Positions 46,583 to 55,054 are shown, counted from the stretch's first letter. The stretch: 64,000 bases of DNA from Polaromonas sp. JS666 (GCF_000013865.1 NC_007948.1:1302001-1366000); one strand, 5' to 3'. A program made the numbers and translations. The notes: generated by a model not told the origin, from the sequence alone.

Positions 46583-46816
46583 ATGACTAGCGTCAGATGG
46601 GAGACCGTCACCGACGACGGTACCGCAGAGTTTCAGGTCCAATACGGTGGGAAGACAGCGAAGATCAAGCTTGAAGGACTGGACACGACGGGATGGCAGG
46701 AAGAACCCGCTCCACCGTGGACGGAGTTCTACCTGAAGTGCTTCAAGGAGCTGTTCGACGCGATCCAAGCCAAGGACACACACTGGACGGATCGCCACCC
46801 CGGCGGTAAAGGGTGA
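46583..46816 (+). CDS. Small hypothetical protein, element cargo
   Basis: A 77-residue acidic protein (TSVRWETVTDDGTAEFQVQY at its start) with no family I recognise. The start is fixed by GGAGG six bases upstream. It is the first gene inside attL and convergent with the zinc-ribbon gene, 6 bp apart. It may be an element accessory gene. Confidence 0.65.
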   Translation: MTSVRWETVTDDGTAEFQVQYGGKTAKIKLEGLDTTGWQEEPAPPWTEFYLKCFKELFDAIQAKDTHWTDRHPGGKG

Positions 46817-46822
46817 CCCCGG

Positions 46823-47146
46823 TCACCAGCGCGGCGTCAACGTTGGCTGCCAGCCTTGCACCCCGGCGTCGGGGAATAGCGCCAGCACTGCCTCACGTCG
46901 GCGCTCCAACTCATCCAGGCTGATGGCGTAGACCATGCCATAGCCGGCGCAGTGTGAACATTGGCTGAACGCGTCCGCCAGGCCGGTGCCGTCGCAGCGC
47001 GGGCAGGGGTCGGATACGTCGTTGCCGAGAATACGGCGCGTCTCGTCGAGGTAGAGGTACTTTTCCCTGATGCCGCAAAGCAGCATCCGGCGGGTGCGAA
47101 TGGCGAAGCCGCTGAAAGGCGTTGCACGGTCGGAATAGTGTTGCAT
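46823..47146 (-). CDS. Small DnaJ-type zinc-ribbon protein
   Basis: A 107-residue protein. The central part CPRCDGTGLADAFSQCSHCAGYG has two CxxC-G-x-G pairs, like half of the DnaJ cysteine-rich zinc domain. The flanks are charged, and the C-terminus contains LDELERRREAVLALF. Proteins of this shape are frequent in phages and islands; the role is unknown. ATG 47146 is chosen so that the gene starts outside the poorly conserved upstream stretch; no strong ribosome binding site is seen. Confidence 0.6.
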   Translation of the reverse strand: MQHYSDRATPFSGFAIRTRRMLLCGIREKYLYLDETRRILGNDVSDPCPRCDGTGLADAFSQCSHCAGYGMVYAISLDELERRREAVLALFPDAGVQGWQPTLTPRW

Positions 47147-47525
47147 GGCTGCACCCCCGTAGGTCCCCCCATCGTGCCAGCGGATCGGCCGGGCGGCAAG
47201 AGGTAGGCAGGGCGAGGCCGCTGACGACCCGTGCCGGAAACCACTGACCATTCCACGAAGTTATTCTGCTCAAGACTGAAGACGGAAGTAGCGGAATTAA
47301 AACTTCCTGCCCGATACCGGCCGGTCATTCGGGCTGTAATTGTTTTGGTCAGCCATGGAGCGACGATTTCGTACACTGGAGCCCCCGCATTCGACCGGAC
47401 CTTGGCTAATTCTCCCGAAGGCGGAGGTTGATCCCCCAAATGGGGATGCCGTTCACATTTTTGCGGTGAAGACAAGCAGCCCACTGTTAGAACAATCATT
47501 TAACAAAAATTCACGGAGGAACTGT
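47147..47525. other. Intergenic region before the membrane cargo gene
   Basis: About 380 bp between divergent genes, becoming visibly AT-richer toward its right end. It contains small palindromes (CCGGCCGG near 47320 and ATCCCC-N5-GGGGAT near 47430). It presumably holds promoters for both flanking genes; I cannot place them. Confidence 0.4.
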
Positions 47526-48135
47526 ATGAGCCACTGGATCGATAGAGTCCGTCACACTCCTTGCTCTAGCTGGTTTGATTTTTGTCGCCTTTTTGGTGGC
47601 GTTTCCCGGGGTAATTGGTTCGGGCTCTTCGGCTGACCGGGTTGGCCAGCAGAAGGTTCTTGAGCCTAAAGCTGATGTCGGGTTGCAAGGGAATGTCAAT
47701 GCCACTTCGGATAAGAAAAAAGAGGCGCAACCAGAATTCAAAGCAACTGCTGAAGTGGCGAGCAAACCACATACAGAAGCAGAGTTTTATCAAGGCCTTG
47801 CAACTAGAGTTTTCCTGTCCATAACCTTTGGCATCTTCGCAGCATACGCCGGACGACAAGCAAGTCGGTTTTTTGAGATGGAGCAAAAGAATAGAAAGTT
47901 GGCGCTTGAACTTGAAGCACTTGGCCCATTTATAGAGCCTTTAGATAAGTCGGATAGGGATAAGTTTAGAGTGCAAATTGGAGACCGCTCCTTTGGGGTG
48001 CCGGATCATGACGCGTCCAAGCCCAAAGAAGATGATCCGGTAACACTTGCTGGGTGGATCAAATCCAAAGATGGAATAGAGGCCATCACCAATCCGATAA
48101 AGGAGGTCTTGAAAGCTCTGAAGATAGGTAACTGA
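47526..48135 (+). pseudogene. Two-helix membrane protein, cargo; probable frameshift near 47550
   Basis: A well-placed GGAGGA and ATG at 47526 open the frame MSHWIDRVRH, which leads nowhere. The next frame carries the protein: from about 47551 it reads VTLLALAGLIFVAFLVAFPG (membrane helix), a polar Lys/Glu stretch, a second helix FLSITFGIFAAYAG and a charged tail with ALELEALGPFIEPLDK and FRVQIGDRSFG. The only in-frame start is a TTG at 47575 without a ribosome binding site. Either one base was gained or lost, or frameshifting occurs. The function is unknown; the composition is AT-richer than its neighbours. Confidence 0.55.
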
Positions 48136-48163
48136 ACCGTTCGGTGCAGCACCAGCGATGACG

Positions 48164-48739
48164 TTACAACAAATTGCGCCTGTGATGCGCTGCGAGACGA
48201 GCCAGGTAGCCGTCATGGGCCTTGCGCCTTGCGTCGATGACCTCGGGACGGGCCTGTGAGCGTCCCTGCTCGGCTGAGCCGCCGCGATAAATCTGCAGGG
48301 TCTCGGTTCGGGTTTCCTCGACGACTTCCTGGCCGCGCAGGTCGGGAATCGAATAGGTCGGGAACTCGTCCAGCGGCGGGAGTTCGGACGCAGGCTCAGG
48401 TTCGGGGGCTTGAGCAGGGGCGGCTTCGATGATGTCCACTGGCGCGGCTGAGCCGGCCTGTTGGCGAGCGATCGCTAGGACATATGAAATTCTCATTGCG
48501 ACGGCGCGCAAGTCATGGGGCTCGAACGGTGTGCTCTCGGCTTCCTCGGTCTCGCTGCGCGGTGGCGGCACCAGCCTCATCAAGTGCTTGCAGAACTCAT
48601 CCTCGTGCGCGCGGGCATAGGCAAGGAGCCAGCGGCGCCCGCCCAAGGCTTTATAGACGGCGAGCAGATCACCTTTCACCCGTTCCGTGACGGCGTTGGG
48701 TGTACCGACCTGCCGGCCGCCAGTCTTGACCCTGGTCAT
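48164..48739 (-). CDS. Putative terminase-small-subunit-like phage protein
   Basis: A 191-residue protein. The N-terminal VKTGGRQVGTPNAVTERVKG followed by GRRWLLAYARAHEDEFCKHL matches the layout of DUF5681/terminase-small-like phage proteins (GRPxGTPNKxT, then helices ending near LLxxLxP). The middle is Pro/Glu-rich and the C-terminus basic. The call rests on pattern memory, not a search. GGAGGG lies eight bases before ATG. It is the last gene of the long minus-strand block. Confidence 0.5.
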   Translation of the reverse strand: MTRVKTGGRQVGTPNAVTERVKGDLLAVYKALGGRRWLLAYARAHEDEFCKHLMRLVPPPRSETEEAESTPFEPHDLRAVAMRISYVLAIARQQAGSAAPVDIIEAAPAQAPEPEPASELPPLDEFPTYSIPDLRGQEVVEETRTETLQIYRGGSAEQGRSQARPEVIDARRKAHDGYLARLAAHHRRNLL

Positions 48740-48742
48740 CGT

Positions 48743-48949
48743 TCAACCCTCCGGGGGCGGGGCATCCGTGTTGACAAAAACGGATGTGAGGTTGCCGCTG
48801 TCGTCGTAGCGAAAGCACACCCGGGTGTGAAGGGTCCGGGGCAGCTGATTGAACCCTGGCACCAAGCACGTCAGGGCCTCGATCAGCGCGCGAGCCTCTA
48901 GGAAACAGCCTTCCTGCGTCGAAAATTCGTCGCCTTTGTAGTAAAGCAT
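48743..48949 (-). CDS. Small hypothetical protein of the element
   Basis: A 68-residue protein with no recognised domain (LYYKGDEFSTQEGCFLEARA at its start). GGAGG is placed six bases before ATG. It lies 3 bp after the previous gene's stop and 3 bp before the next gene, so it belongs to the packed minus-strand block. Confidence 0.6.
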   Translation of the reverse strand: MLYYKGDEFSTQEGCFLEARALIEALTCLVPGFNQLPRTLHTRVCFRYDDSGNLTSVFVNTDAPPPEG

Positions 48950-48952
48950 TTT

Positions 48953-49384
48953 TTACCTCCGATTAATAGGCGCCGGGCCGTAGCTCGGAAGCCGATGGCT
49001 GCCGTCATCCGGCACCCAGCGCGTCATGAGCCCGCTGGCGTCCCTTTGGATTAGCAGACGCTGACCGTTGATGACGATTGCGCGCGCAAGCCCCGCGCCA
49101 TCCCTTTGGATTGAAACCTCCGGCGCCTTTAACGGAGGGGCTGCGCGGCGCTCCAGGGCGCGTAGGCGGCGTTCGAGGTCGGGTGAAGGGGAATGCACAG
49201 GGCGTAGTGGTTGCGCGGCGCGTAGGGCCGCCTGATGGCCGGTGAGGGCCTTCGCGACCTCGGCCTCGACCACCTTCGCGATTTCTTTCCGCAGCGCACC
49301 GGCCAGGCCATCGGTCAGGCCATCGGGCGAAGGCCTGGCCTGCTTGGCGACGAGCCGGCGTTCAAGGATTTGAATCACGCCCAT
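48953..49384 (-). CDS. Hypothetical phage-like protein with internal duplication
   Basis: A 143-residue protein. An Ala/Glu/Lys-rich helical half is followed by two copies of a short motif, VSIQRDGAGLARAIVI and LLIQRDASGLMTRWV, joined by NGQR. The DNA shows the same duplication as repeated CCCTTTGGATT. No family is assigned. It is tightly packed with its neighbours, so co-expression is likely. Confidence 0.6.
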   Translation of the reverse strand: MGVIQILERRLVAKQARPSPDGLTDGLAGALRKEIAKVVEAEVAKALTGHQAALRAAQPLRPVHSPSPDLERRLRALERRAAPPLKAPEVSIQRDGAGLARAIVINGQRLLIQRDASGLMTRWVPDDGSHRLPSYGPAPINRR

Positions 49385-49386
49385 GA

Positions 49387-49707
49387 TTAGCTCGACGCCA
49401 CGCTAACAGTCGCACTGATGGGGCCGGCAAACCCGGTGCTCGTCGAAAGTGACGAGACCCGGTGCCAGGTAACCGCGCTCGAACCCGCAGTGCTGACGCT
49501 GGCGTGGACCAACAGGTCGCCAACCCGCAGGCCAATGCACGCGCCGTGTGCCGTGGAGAGGCTGCCCCGGCCGGCACCAGTGAAAAAATTTGGCGCCTCG
49601 ATCTCGCTGTGGGAATGCGTGCTCTGATACGCGAACACGCCACCGCCGCCCGAAAGATCAAACGACATGATCTGGCGTGCAGGGTTGGATGAACTTGAAT
49701 AAGCCAT
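49387..49707 (-). CDS. Hypothetical small phage-like structural protein
   Basis: A 106-residue Ser/Gly/Ala-rich protein with alternating hydrophobic and polar residues (LRVGDLLVHASVSTAGSSAV), suggesting a beta-rich fold. It could be a head-decoration or accessory virion protein; this is only inference from composition and position. GGAGA precedes the ATG by six bases. Confidence 0.55.
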   Translation of the reverse strand: MAYSSSSNPARQIMSFDLSGGGGVFAYQSTHSHSEIEAPNFFTGAGRGSLSTAHGACIGLRVGDLLVHASVSTAGSSAVTWHRVSSLSTSTGFAGPISATVSVASS

Positions 49708-49718
49708 GGTGAATCTCC

Positions 49719-50636
49719 TTATGAATCGTCACGGAGGTGCAGCAGCGCTAAATAACGTGCCTGCATCAGGGGGCTGCGGTTGTAACGGGCGCGGTCAGTG
49801 CGCAGAGCGTGTTCTATTTCGGCAATCTCCAGTGCGAGATTGCCACCAGTGGGCATCGGGCCGACCGCTTCGGCATGCAGGGCCTGTATCACGCCCGCAT
49901 CATTCGCGGCGAGTTTTCCGCCAGGCAGCACTGCGTTTTCGAGCTTCTGGCGCGCCGCTGCAGGCAGGTTTCTCACGTACTGACGCACCAGTGCCAGGCG
50001 GGGCTCAAGCTCATGCCCCCAGGCGACGCGTAAAACGTCCATCCCGTCTTCCCGGTCGCTTTCGCTCCGTTCATCAATCTGAGCGAGTTCCGAATCGCTG
50101 AAGGTATCGGTAGTGCGCTGCTGCTGTTGCTGCGACTGCTGCTGATACACCCGGGCAGAAAGGGCGTGATACCAATGAAGAATTGCATATGCGCTCGACT
50201 GCGGCAGGCCGCGCTGCGCCATGGCGTTGGCAAAAAAAGTCACGAGCGCGTGATCTTCTTTTAGGAACGCCAAGTTGCGCAGGTCATAGTTATGGGTTGC
50301 GACCACGTTGCGCGGCGCCGGGGTCATGGCCGCCATCTGCTTGAATAAATCGATTGCGAACCGCGTGTGTGCGGCAGGGATAGCACGCGACATATCGCGC
50401 GCAAAGGTTTCAGTGATCTGCACCATGGCCTGCTGCACCGCCTGCGGCGACGTGCCGGGCGATAGCTGCTGCCCGAAGACAGTCGGCGCGGCGGTGTGGC
50501 CGTGTTCGGCGCGGTCGTCGAGAAGGTCGAGGGCAGAGCCTGCGGGCGCACTTGGCAACAGCGGTCCTGCTGGCGCGTATGGCACCAACTCGCCACTACC
50601 TTGAGAGGCCGGCAGCATGTCGTCGTAATCGTTCAT
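49719..50636 (-). CDS. Putative head-assembly/scaffold-like protein
   Basis: A 305-residue acidic protein. The N-terminal ~80 residues are Pro/Ala-rich and disordered. The helical middle contains VYQQQSQQQQQ. The C-terminus GNLALEIAEIEHALRTDRAR followed by MQARYLALLHLRD resembles the end of phage scaffolding/capsid-assembly proteins (EIEkxMxxDxxxYxxxxxxQaRYleLL). A satellite could use such a protein to remodel helper capsids. The resemblance was judged by eye. It overlaps the upstream gene by 4 bp (ATGA). Confidence 0.5.
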   Translation of the reverse strand: MNDYDDMLPASQGSGELVPYAPAGPLLPSAPAGSALDLLDDRAEHGHTAAPTVFGQQLSPGTSPQAVQQAMVQITETFARDMSRAIPAAHTRFAIDLFKQMAAMTPAPRNVVATHNYDLRNLAFLKEDHALVTFFANAMAQRGLPQSSAYAILHWYHALSARVYQQQSQQQQQRTTDTFSDSELAQIDERSESDREDGMDVLRVAWGHELEPRLALVRQYVRNLPAAARQKLENAVLPGGKLAANDAGVIQALHAEAVGPMPTGGNLALEIAEIEHALRTDRARYNRSPLMQARYLALLHLRDDS

Positions 50637-51100
50637 GATGCGGGCACCTCTTCAATACGTCCTACTTGAGACTGCAGGCGACGCCACGCCCTGCGGCAAC
50701 GCGAATGAATGAAGCTGCCAGACACCAGCTGGCCGTATGCATCAACGTCTGACTCAAGCTCGGGCACCAGGCTGGCGGCCTCGCGCAGCAGGCAGTAGCG
50801 GCACACCCCAGCGCGGGGAGGGTGCTGCAGCCTTAAACGCGCAGCCCCAAGGCCGCCCGGTTGTTGGTCCACCAGTCGCACCAAACCGTCCGAGCCAAAC
50901 CACAAAGCAACGTCCCGCTCGAACAGCGCCTGCTGAACAAGGGCGGAGCGTAGCGCGGTTTCGACTTCGGCCGCACGCCGCTCGGCTTTCATCGAAACCG
51001 CGATCTGGCGGGCCAGCGCATCGACGGGGGTGCGCAAAGCGGCGTGCGCGATGGCGGTCGCCTGCGCGTGTCGCATGACCTGGTCGTTGAAGGGGCTCAT
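50633..51100 (-). CDS. Hypothetical protein with cysteine pair
   Basis: A 155-residue mostly helical protein (AALRTPVDALARQIAVSMKA). The C-terminal part CRYCLLREAASL with a later cysteine (HSRCRRAW) could bind a metal. It has 4-bp start/stop overlaps with both neighbours, so it is in the middle of a tightly coupled set of three genes. The function is unknown. Confidence 0.65.
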   Translation of the reverse strand: MSPFNDQVMRHAQATAIAHAALRTPVDALARQIAVSMKAERRAAEVETALRSALVQQALFERDVALWFGSDGLVRLVDQQPGGLGAARLRLQHPPRAGVCRYCLLREAASLVPELESDVDAYGQLVSGSFIHSRCRRAWRRLQSQVGRIEEVPAS

Positions 51101-51573
51101 GATCGCAGGGCCTCAATGATCCACATGCACGCCTCACCTTTGGTTTGGAATTCTGCGCGCAGCACTTCGCTGCCGCGCAGGATTCCCCACAATCGTTCGG
51201 GGCCTAAGAATTCGCAGGTATGGCCGGCCGGCAAGGCGTCCACCGTGTGCGGATGCAGTGGCGGCAGATCGATTTTTCGCAACAGGACAAGTACGGCATA
51301 ATTTTGCCCGCAGTCGCGGACCAGCAGCTCGGCCCACCACGAGCTATCTTCGGGCTGAACCTCGATCAGATCGCGGCGACTAAGGCGGTCCGCCACCAGG
51401 GGCCAGAAGTCAGCGCACTGCAGGGCTTCGACGGTGGTGTCGTTTGTCACGATGGCCGTCCAGCTATTGCGTTTTGCTTCGGCCAGGGCGAGCTGCGAGG
51501 GCTTGAGCTGCGGAAAGCGCGGACGCGGCTTGATTTGCAGCTCAACCGGGGCATCGATGGTGGCGGTTTTCAT
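51097..51573 (-). CDS. Hypothetical phage-head-neighbourhood protein
   Basis: A 158-residue soluble protein. RNSWTAIVTNDTTVEALQCA, FWPLVADRLSRRDLIEV and SSWWAELLVRDCGQNYAVLV form a pattern (W-x-x-I-V, FW..VA..L...D.I.V, W.AEL.V) that I associate with a small protein next to head genes in podovirus-like phages. The role is unknown. GAGGAG lies eight bases before ATG. Confidence 0.6.
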   Translation of the reverse strand: MKTATIDAPVELQIKPRPRFPQLKPSQLALAEAKRNSWTAIVTNDTTVEALQCADFWPLVADRLSRRDLIEVQPEDSSWWAELLVRDCGQNYAVLVLLRKIDLPPLHPHTVDALPAGHTCEFLGPERLWGILRGSEVLRAEFQTKGEACMWIIEALRS

Positions 51574-51625
51574 GCGACTAACTCCTCAAAAATAATTGTT
51601 AGTCTGAAGATGCGGGGACATGGTG

Positions 51626-51991
51626 TCAAAGTTTCTGGTCCAGAAGTTCGGTGTCCAAAATGTCCTGGATCAACTCCACGCTGGGCAGTTTCTTGCCGAG
51701 CCCGTAATGCCCTTCCTTGGTGGCGATCTGGGTTTCGATCCACCCCGCACGCTCTTCGGGCGGCAATACACCCAGGGGCGCGGCGATGTCGGCCGCCGCG
51801 TCCTTGACCGCCTCTACCACCCTGGCCCTGCGCGCCGCGCGCGCCCTGGCGCCGCGCTCATAGTCGGCGGCGCGGCGGCGATTCAGCTCAGCGTTGCCGG
51901 CGTAGAGCCAGGCCCGCGCCTCGGGTGACACGGCTTCGAGCTCGCGCTCGATTTGGGCTGAGCTGGGGAGGGTTGATTCGGGCTTTTTCAT
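51626..51991 (-). CDS. Small hypothetical protein of the element
   Basis: A 121-residue charged helical protein with an Arg/Ala-rich centre (RRAADYERGARARAARRARV) and the C-terminus KKLPSVELIQDILDTELLDQ. AAGGAA precedes the ATG. It starts a transcription unit: a tandem GGTACC motif lies just upstream and a 245-bp gap separates it from the RHH gene. The function is unknown. Confidence 0.6.
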   Translation of the reverse strand: MKKPESTLPSSAQIERELEAVSPEARAWLYAGNAELNRRRAADYERGARARAARRARVVEAVKDAAADIAAPLGVLPPEERAGWIETQIATKEGHYGLGKKLPSVELIQDILDTELLDQKL

Positions 51992-52011
51992 GGTTCATTT
52001 CCTTCACAACA

Positions 52012-52028
52012 GGTACCCTATAGGTACC
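52012..52028. promoter_or_regulatory. GGTACC tandem motif, candidate RHH operator
   Basis: GGTACC-CTATA-GGTACC: two palindromic hexamers 11 bp apart, in an AT-rich spot 20 bp before the 121-residue gene. Ribbon-helix-helix repressors often bind such short repeats one helical turn apart, and an RHH protein is encoded next door. Confidence 0.45.
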
Positions 52029-52236
52029 AAGAAACCGCCCCCAGAACTTCCACAGCCGCCATAGCCGCGCCATTGCTGGGTTTTCGGCACAGCGACAAAA
52101 GGACTATGAATCCTTTGGCAGAGAGAAAACATCACAAAATGCTTCTATTTTTGTAGCAATTTCGGGGGCAAATCGGGCGGGAAGCCTTGATTGGCGCGGA
52201 GTTGTTGCGTGGGAATTTTTCTACTGTCGTCGCGCG

Positions 52237-52545
52237 TCATGACTTCGCTCGCTGGGTTAAGACCTCACAAAGCAACCTTTCCAGCAGCGCGGCCTGGGTT
52301 TCGCCTGGCTGCCGTTCCGCCATCAGCCGCTGATAAACGGTATCCGGCAGCCAGGTCTTGAGTTGCCGATACCCCGCCGCTTTGCGCCGCCGCTGAAAGT
52401 CTCTTTGCCTTTTTGCGCTATGCGCCGGGGGCTTGGTGGTTGCCACCCGCACCCAGGAGCCGCTCGCCAGCAGCCGGGCCGCGTCGTCAGGCGACAAGAC
52501 CTCGCGCACGTTCTGGCGTGGTACCAGCAGAGTCGGCTTTTTCAT
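52237..52545 (-). CDS. Ribbon-helix-helix-like DNA-binding protein
   Basis: A 102-residue basic protein. After an N-terminal arm it has a very basic stretch (HSAKRQRDFQRRRKAAGYRQ), then LKTWLPDTVYQRLMAERQPGETQAALLERLL. That pattern, a short strand and two helices, fits the Arc/MetJ-type RHH fold. It probably regulates the element's genes or replication. GGAG lies before the ATG. The promoter region contains one arm of the large inverted repeat. Confidence 0.7.
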   Translation of the reverse strand: MKKPTLLVPRQNVREVLSPDDAARLLASGSWVRVATTKPPAHSAKRQRDFQRRRKAAGYRQLKTWLPDTVYQRLMAERQPGETQAALLERLLCEVLTQRAKS

Positions 52546-52578
52546 GGGGCTCCTTTTCACATGTTTGGTCTGCTCCGC

Positions 52579-52683
52579 TGATGCAGGCTGATGCATGCAT
52601 TTCTCCATTGCAATCTGTATATATATTTATCTTTATTTGAATGTGAACCTGCAATGGTTAGATGCATGCATCAGCCTGCATCA
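52579..52683. repeat. Long inverted repeat around an AT-rich core (candidate origin or operator)
   Basis: Perfect 22-bp arms lie at 52579-52600 and 52662-52683, each built from repeated GATGCA/TGCATGCAT units. Weaker symmetry continues inward (ATTGCA near 52607 and TGCAAT near 52650). The 61-bp centre is AT-rich, with TATATATATTTAT. It lies between the primase-helicase stop codon, which falls in the right arm, and the RHH gene. This is where a P4-like replication origin or a main operator would be expected. Confidence 0.85.
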
Positions 52684-54996
52684 CCCTCCCGCAGCGGGGC
52701 GCAAACGATTAAAAAATCCCATTTCGCCATTTCCCTGCCAGCTGTCAGCGAGTCCAACGCCCCTGTAAAAACGGCGCTGCCGGCCCTCTACACGCGGGTG
52801 GTGCGTTTGTAGATCCGGCAGCGCCGCACGCAGGTCGCGGCCGAACGTTGCTTCAGTGCCGTGGTGCTCCCAGCCGTGGGCTTGGCACCAGAGACGCCAC
52901 GCCTGAAAAAGCCGGCCACGTTCGACCTCGGCGCCGGGTGTCACGACACAGGATTCCCGCAAAAATGCGCCGACTGGCGAACCCAAGTCTTCCAGCTCGC
53001 GGACCAGTTCCGACGCCGCAGCGGGTTGGCGAAATTGCCCCCGTTGGCACAGTCGTTCCAGACCGTTTAACGACCAATTCAAAATTGCAGGCAGCTCGCG
53101 CAGAAGCCGATCCGCCAGGCCCAAGTCCTCGGAGCCCAGCCATGACCGCGTGAGCCGCAATACGATGAACCGAGACGCCAAAGCGCCGCTGCTGTCGGCG
53201 ATGCGGGGTAACTCGTTCGTGAGCAGCACAAAGCGCACGCCGAGCCGGCCCGTCCAGGCGCTGATGTGTTTCCGATCGACCGTCAACGTGTCCTCGCCCG
53301 ATACTGCTAAAAGCCTCTCGGCCAGGGCCTGCTGGTCGACCCTGCCGCTCAGGCGCGCGTCCGAGATAACCGCGAGCCGTTTTTCGATCAAAGGCTGCAG
53401 GCCGAAATTGGTGCGCAGCGAGTCGAGCGTAGGGCCGACGCAATTGGCCTCGCCGAGCAGCGCGCGCATCACCTTTATAGCCGTCCCCTTGCCTGCGCGC
53501 TTCGGTCCGACCACCATCAAAATTTTCTGACGCGAGCTGTCGGCGGTCAGCAGATAGCCGAAGAACTCCTGCAGTGTTTCGCGGGACTCGGCGTCATCCG
53601 GCCACAGCTCGCGCAGGAACCGCAGCCAGGCCATCGGCGGTTCGGCATTCGCGTCGTAAGCGAACGGCAATCCCGTGGTTGTGAACAGCTGCGCGTCATG
53701 TGGCCGCAGGGTGCGGCTCGGCAGGTGCATGATGCCGTTTGCCATCACCAGCAGGTCGCGCGCATCGGGGTCGCCCTCGCGCTCATTGAGCCAGCACGGC
53801 GGCGCGTGATGGCTCGCCAGGTGTGCCGTGGCACGCAGCGCGGCCATCACGTCGCCGACACGTGCGCGGTTCGGGCCGAACGGCTCGGCTCCGTTCTTGC
53901 CCAAATATTGCGCGCCTCCGAGATAGGCGTAGATCACCGCTTCGAGGTCGGCGGGCGCCATCGAACGCCATGCGCCCGCGCGCCAGCCGTAGAAGTCGCC
54001 GCGCCAGTGCAGCAGCAAAGCGGCGCCGTCCTCGGCGGTGAATTTTTCCGCGACGAGCCGATGGGCGGTCCAGGCCGGCTCGCTGCGCGAGAGGGTGCGC
54101 TGCGCACGCAGCTTTGCCAGCAGTGGCCCAGTGTAATCGTGGTCGCCCCGGCCATCCTGCGCGGCCTTCCCGTGAGCGAAGGCCCGCAATGCCGTGGCGA
54201 TCTCGTGATCATTGAAGCCGCGCATCACCATGAGCGAAGCCAGGCTCATGTCGAGGCCGGACCGGCTCGCATCGTTGAGCCCTCCGGTTTCGCCGTCCCA
54301 GCGCGTACGCAGCTTGGGGTCCGCGTGCAGCAGCTCGGCGAAACGCGGTGGTAAGTCGTCGCGCTGCGCGCACGGCACTGCGTGGGGTTCCTTGCGGCCT
54401 TTCGCGGCCAGTTGCTGGCGCCACGCACTGAGCGGCGCATCAGGGATCGGCTGAATGTTCGCGATGTCGCCGATCCACGCATAGGGACGTCCCGTGTCTG
54501 GGTGGGTCGATGGCGGCAGGACGTCTTGCCATGTCGTGCCATTGCCGCTGGCGCAGCGCAGCTCGCCCCAGGGCAGGGTGCACGACGGCAACGGCTGCGG
54601 CAGGCGGTATAGCAGCTTAGCCCGCCCCGGCCGCCCGGAGTGGATACGCACAGCGCCGGGTGCGTTCAGCAGGGCGTCGAGGTCAATGCCGCGCTCAGCG
54701 AACCAAGGCCGGGCGAGTGACATGTTGTCGATATCAAGGGCGCAAGTCGGCGGATTGCTGTAGGCGTGGGCCAAACCGATGTTGCACGACCCGTTCAGCT
54801 GCGCCTGCGCTTGTTCACTTGTGGTGATGGCGTTTTCGCGAAGGTTCCAGCCCGCCGCGCGCGGGCCTTTCAGGCCGTGCGGGATTGGGACCAGCGCAAA
54901 GCCGGCGGCCAGGTAGGCGGCAATTAAGTCATCGCGCGCTGCCATTTGCGCGGCAGGCGCAACTGCGCTATCATTTTCGCAGTTCGTTTCGTTCAT
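52681..54996 (-). CDS. Bifunctional primase-polymerase / SF3 (P4-type) helicase
   Basis: A 771-residue replication protein. The N-terminal Prim-Pol domain (residues ~20-195) shows GFALVPIPHGLKGPRAAGW, the metal site ALDIDN (Asp88, Asp90) and RIHSGRPGRAKLLYR. A D5/DUF5906-like linker follows (~310-470). The C-terminal superfamily 3 helicase has Walker A VVGPKRAGKGTAIKV (497-505), AVISDARLSG and LLTNELPRIADSSGALASRF. It resembles P4 alpha-type proteins that prime and unwind at their own origin. The start at 54996 follows GGGAGAGC. Confidence 0.92.
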   Translation of the reverse strand: MNETNCENDSAVAPAAQMAARDDLIAAYLAAGFALVPIPHGLKGPRAAGWNLRENAITTSEQAQAQLNGSCNIGLAHAYSNPPTCALDIDNMSLARPWFAERGIDLDALLNAPGAVRIHSGRPGRAKLLYRLPQPLPSCTLPWGELRCASGNGTTWQDVLPPSTHPDTGRPYAWIGDIANIQPIPDAPLSAWRQQLAAKGRKEPHAVPCAQRDDLPPRFAELLHADPKLRTRWDGETGGLNDASRSGLDMSLASLMVMRGFNDHEIATALRAFAHGKAAQDGRGDHDYTGPLLAKLRAQRTLSRSEPAWTAHRLVAEKFTAEDGAALLLHWRGDFYGWRAGAWRSMAPADLEAVIYAYLGGAQYLGKNGAEPFGPNRARVGDVMAALRATAHLASHHAPPCWLNEREGDPDARDLLVMANGIMHLPSRTLRPHDAQLFTTTGLPFAYDANAEPPMAWLRFLRELWPDDAESRETLQEFFGYLLTADSSRQKILMVVGPKRAGKGTAIKVMRALLGEANCVGPTLDSLRTNFGLQPLIEKRLAVISDARLSGRVDQQALAERLLAVSGEDTLTVDRKHISAWTGRLGVRFVLLTNELPRIADSSGALASRFIVLRLTRSWLGSEDLGLADRLLRELPAILNWSLNGLERLCQRGQFRQPAAASELVRELEDLGSPVGAFLRESCVVTPGAEVERGRLFQAWRLWCQAHGWEHHGTEATFGRDLRAALPDLQTHHPRVEGRQRRFYRGVGLADSWQGNGEMGFFNRLRPAAGG

Positions 54997-55054
54997 GACG
55001 AGCTCTCCCGGCCCTCTTGCGCCACCCTCAGGGTGCAAGGGGCTTTTCTTTGAC

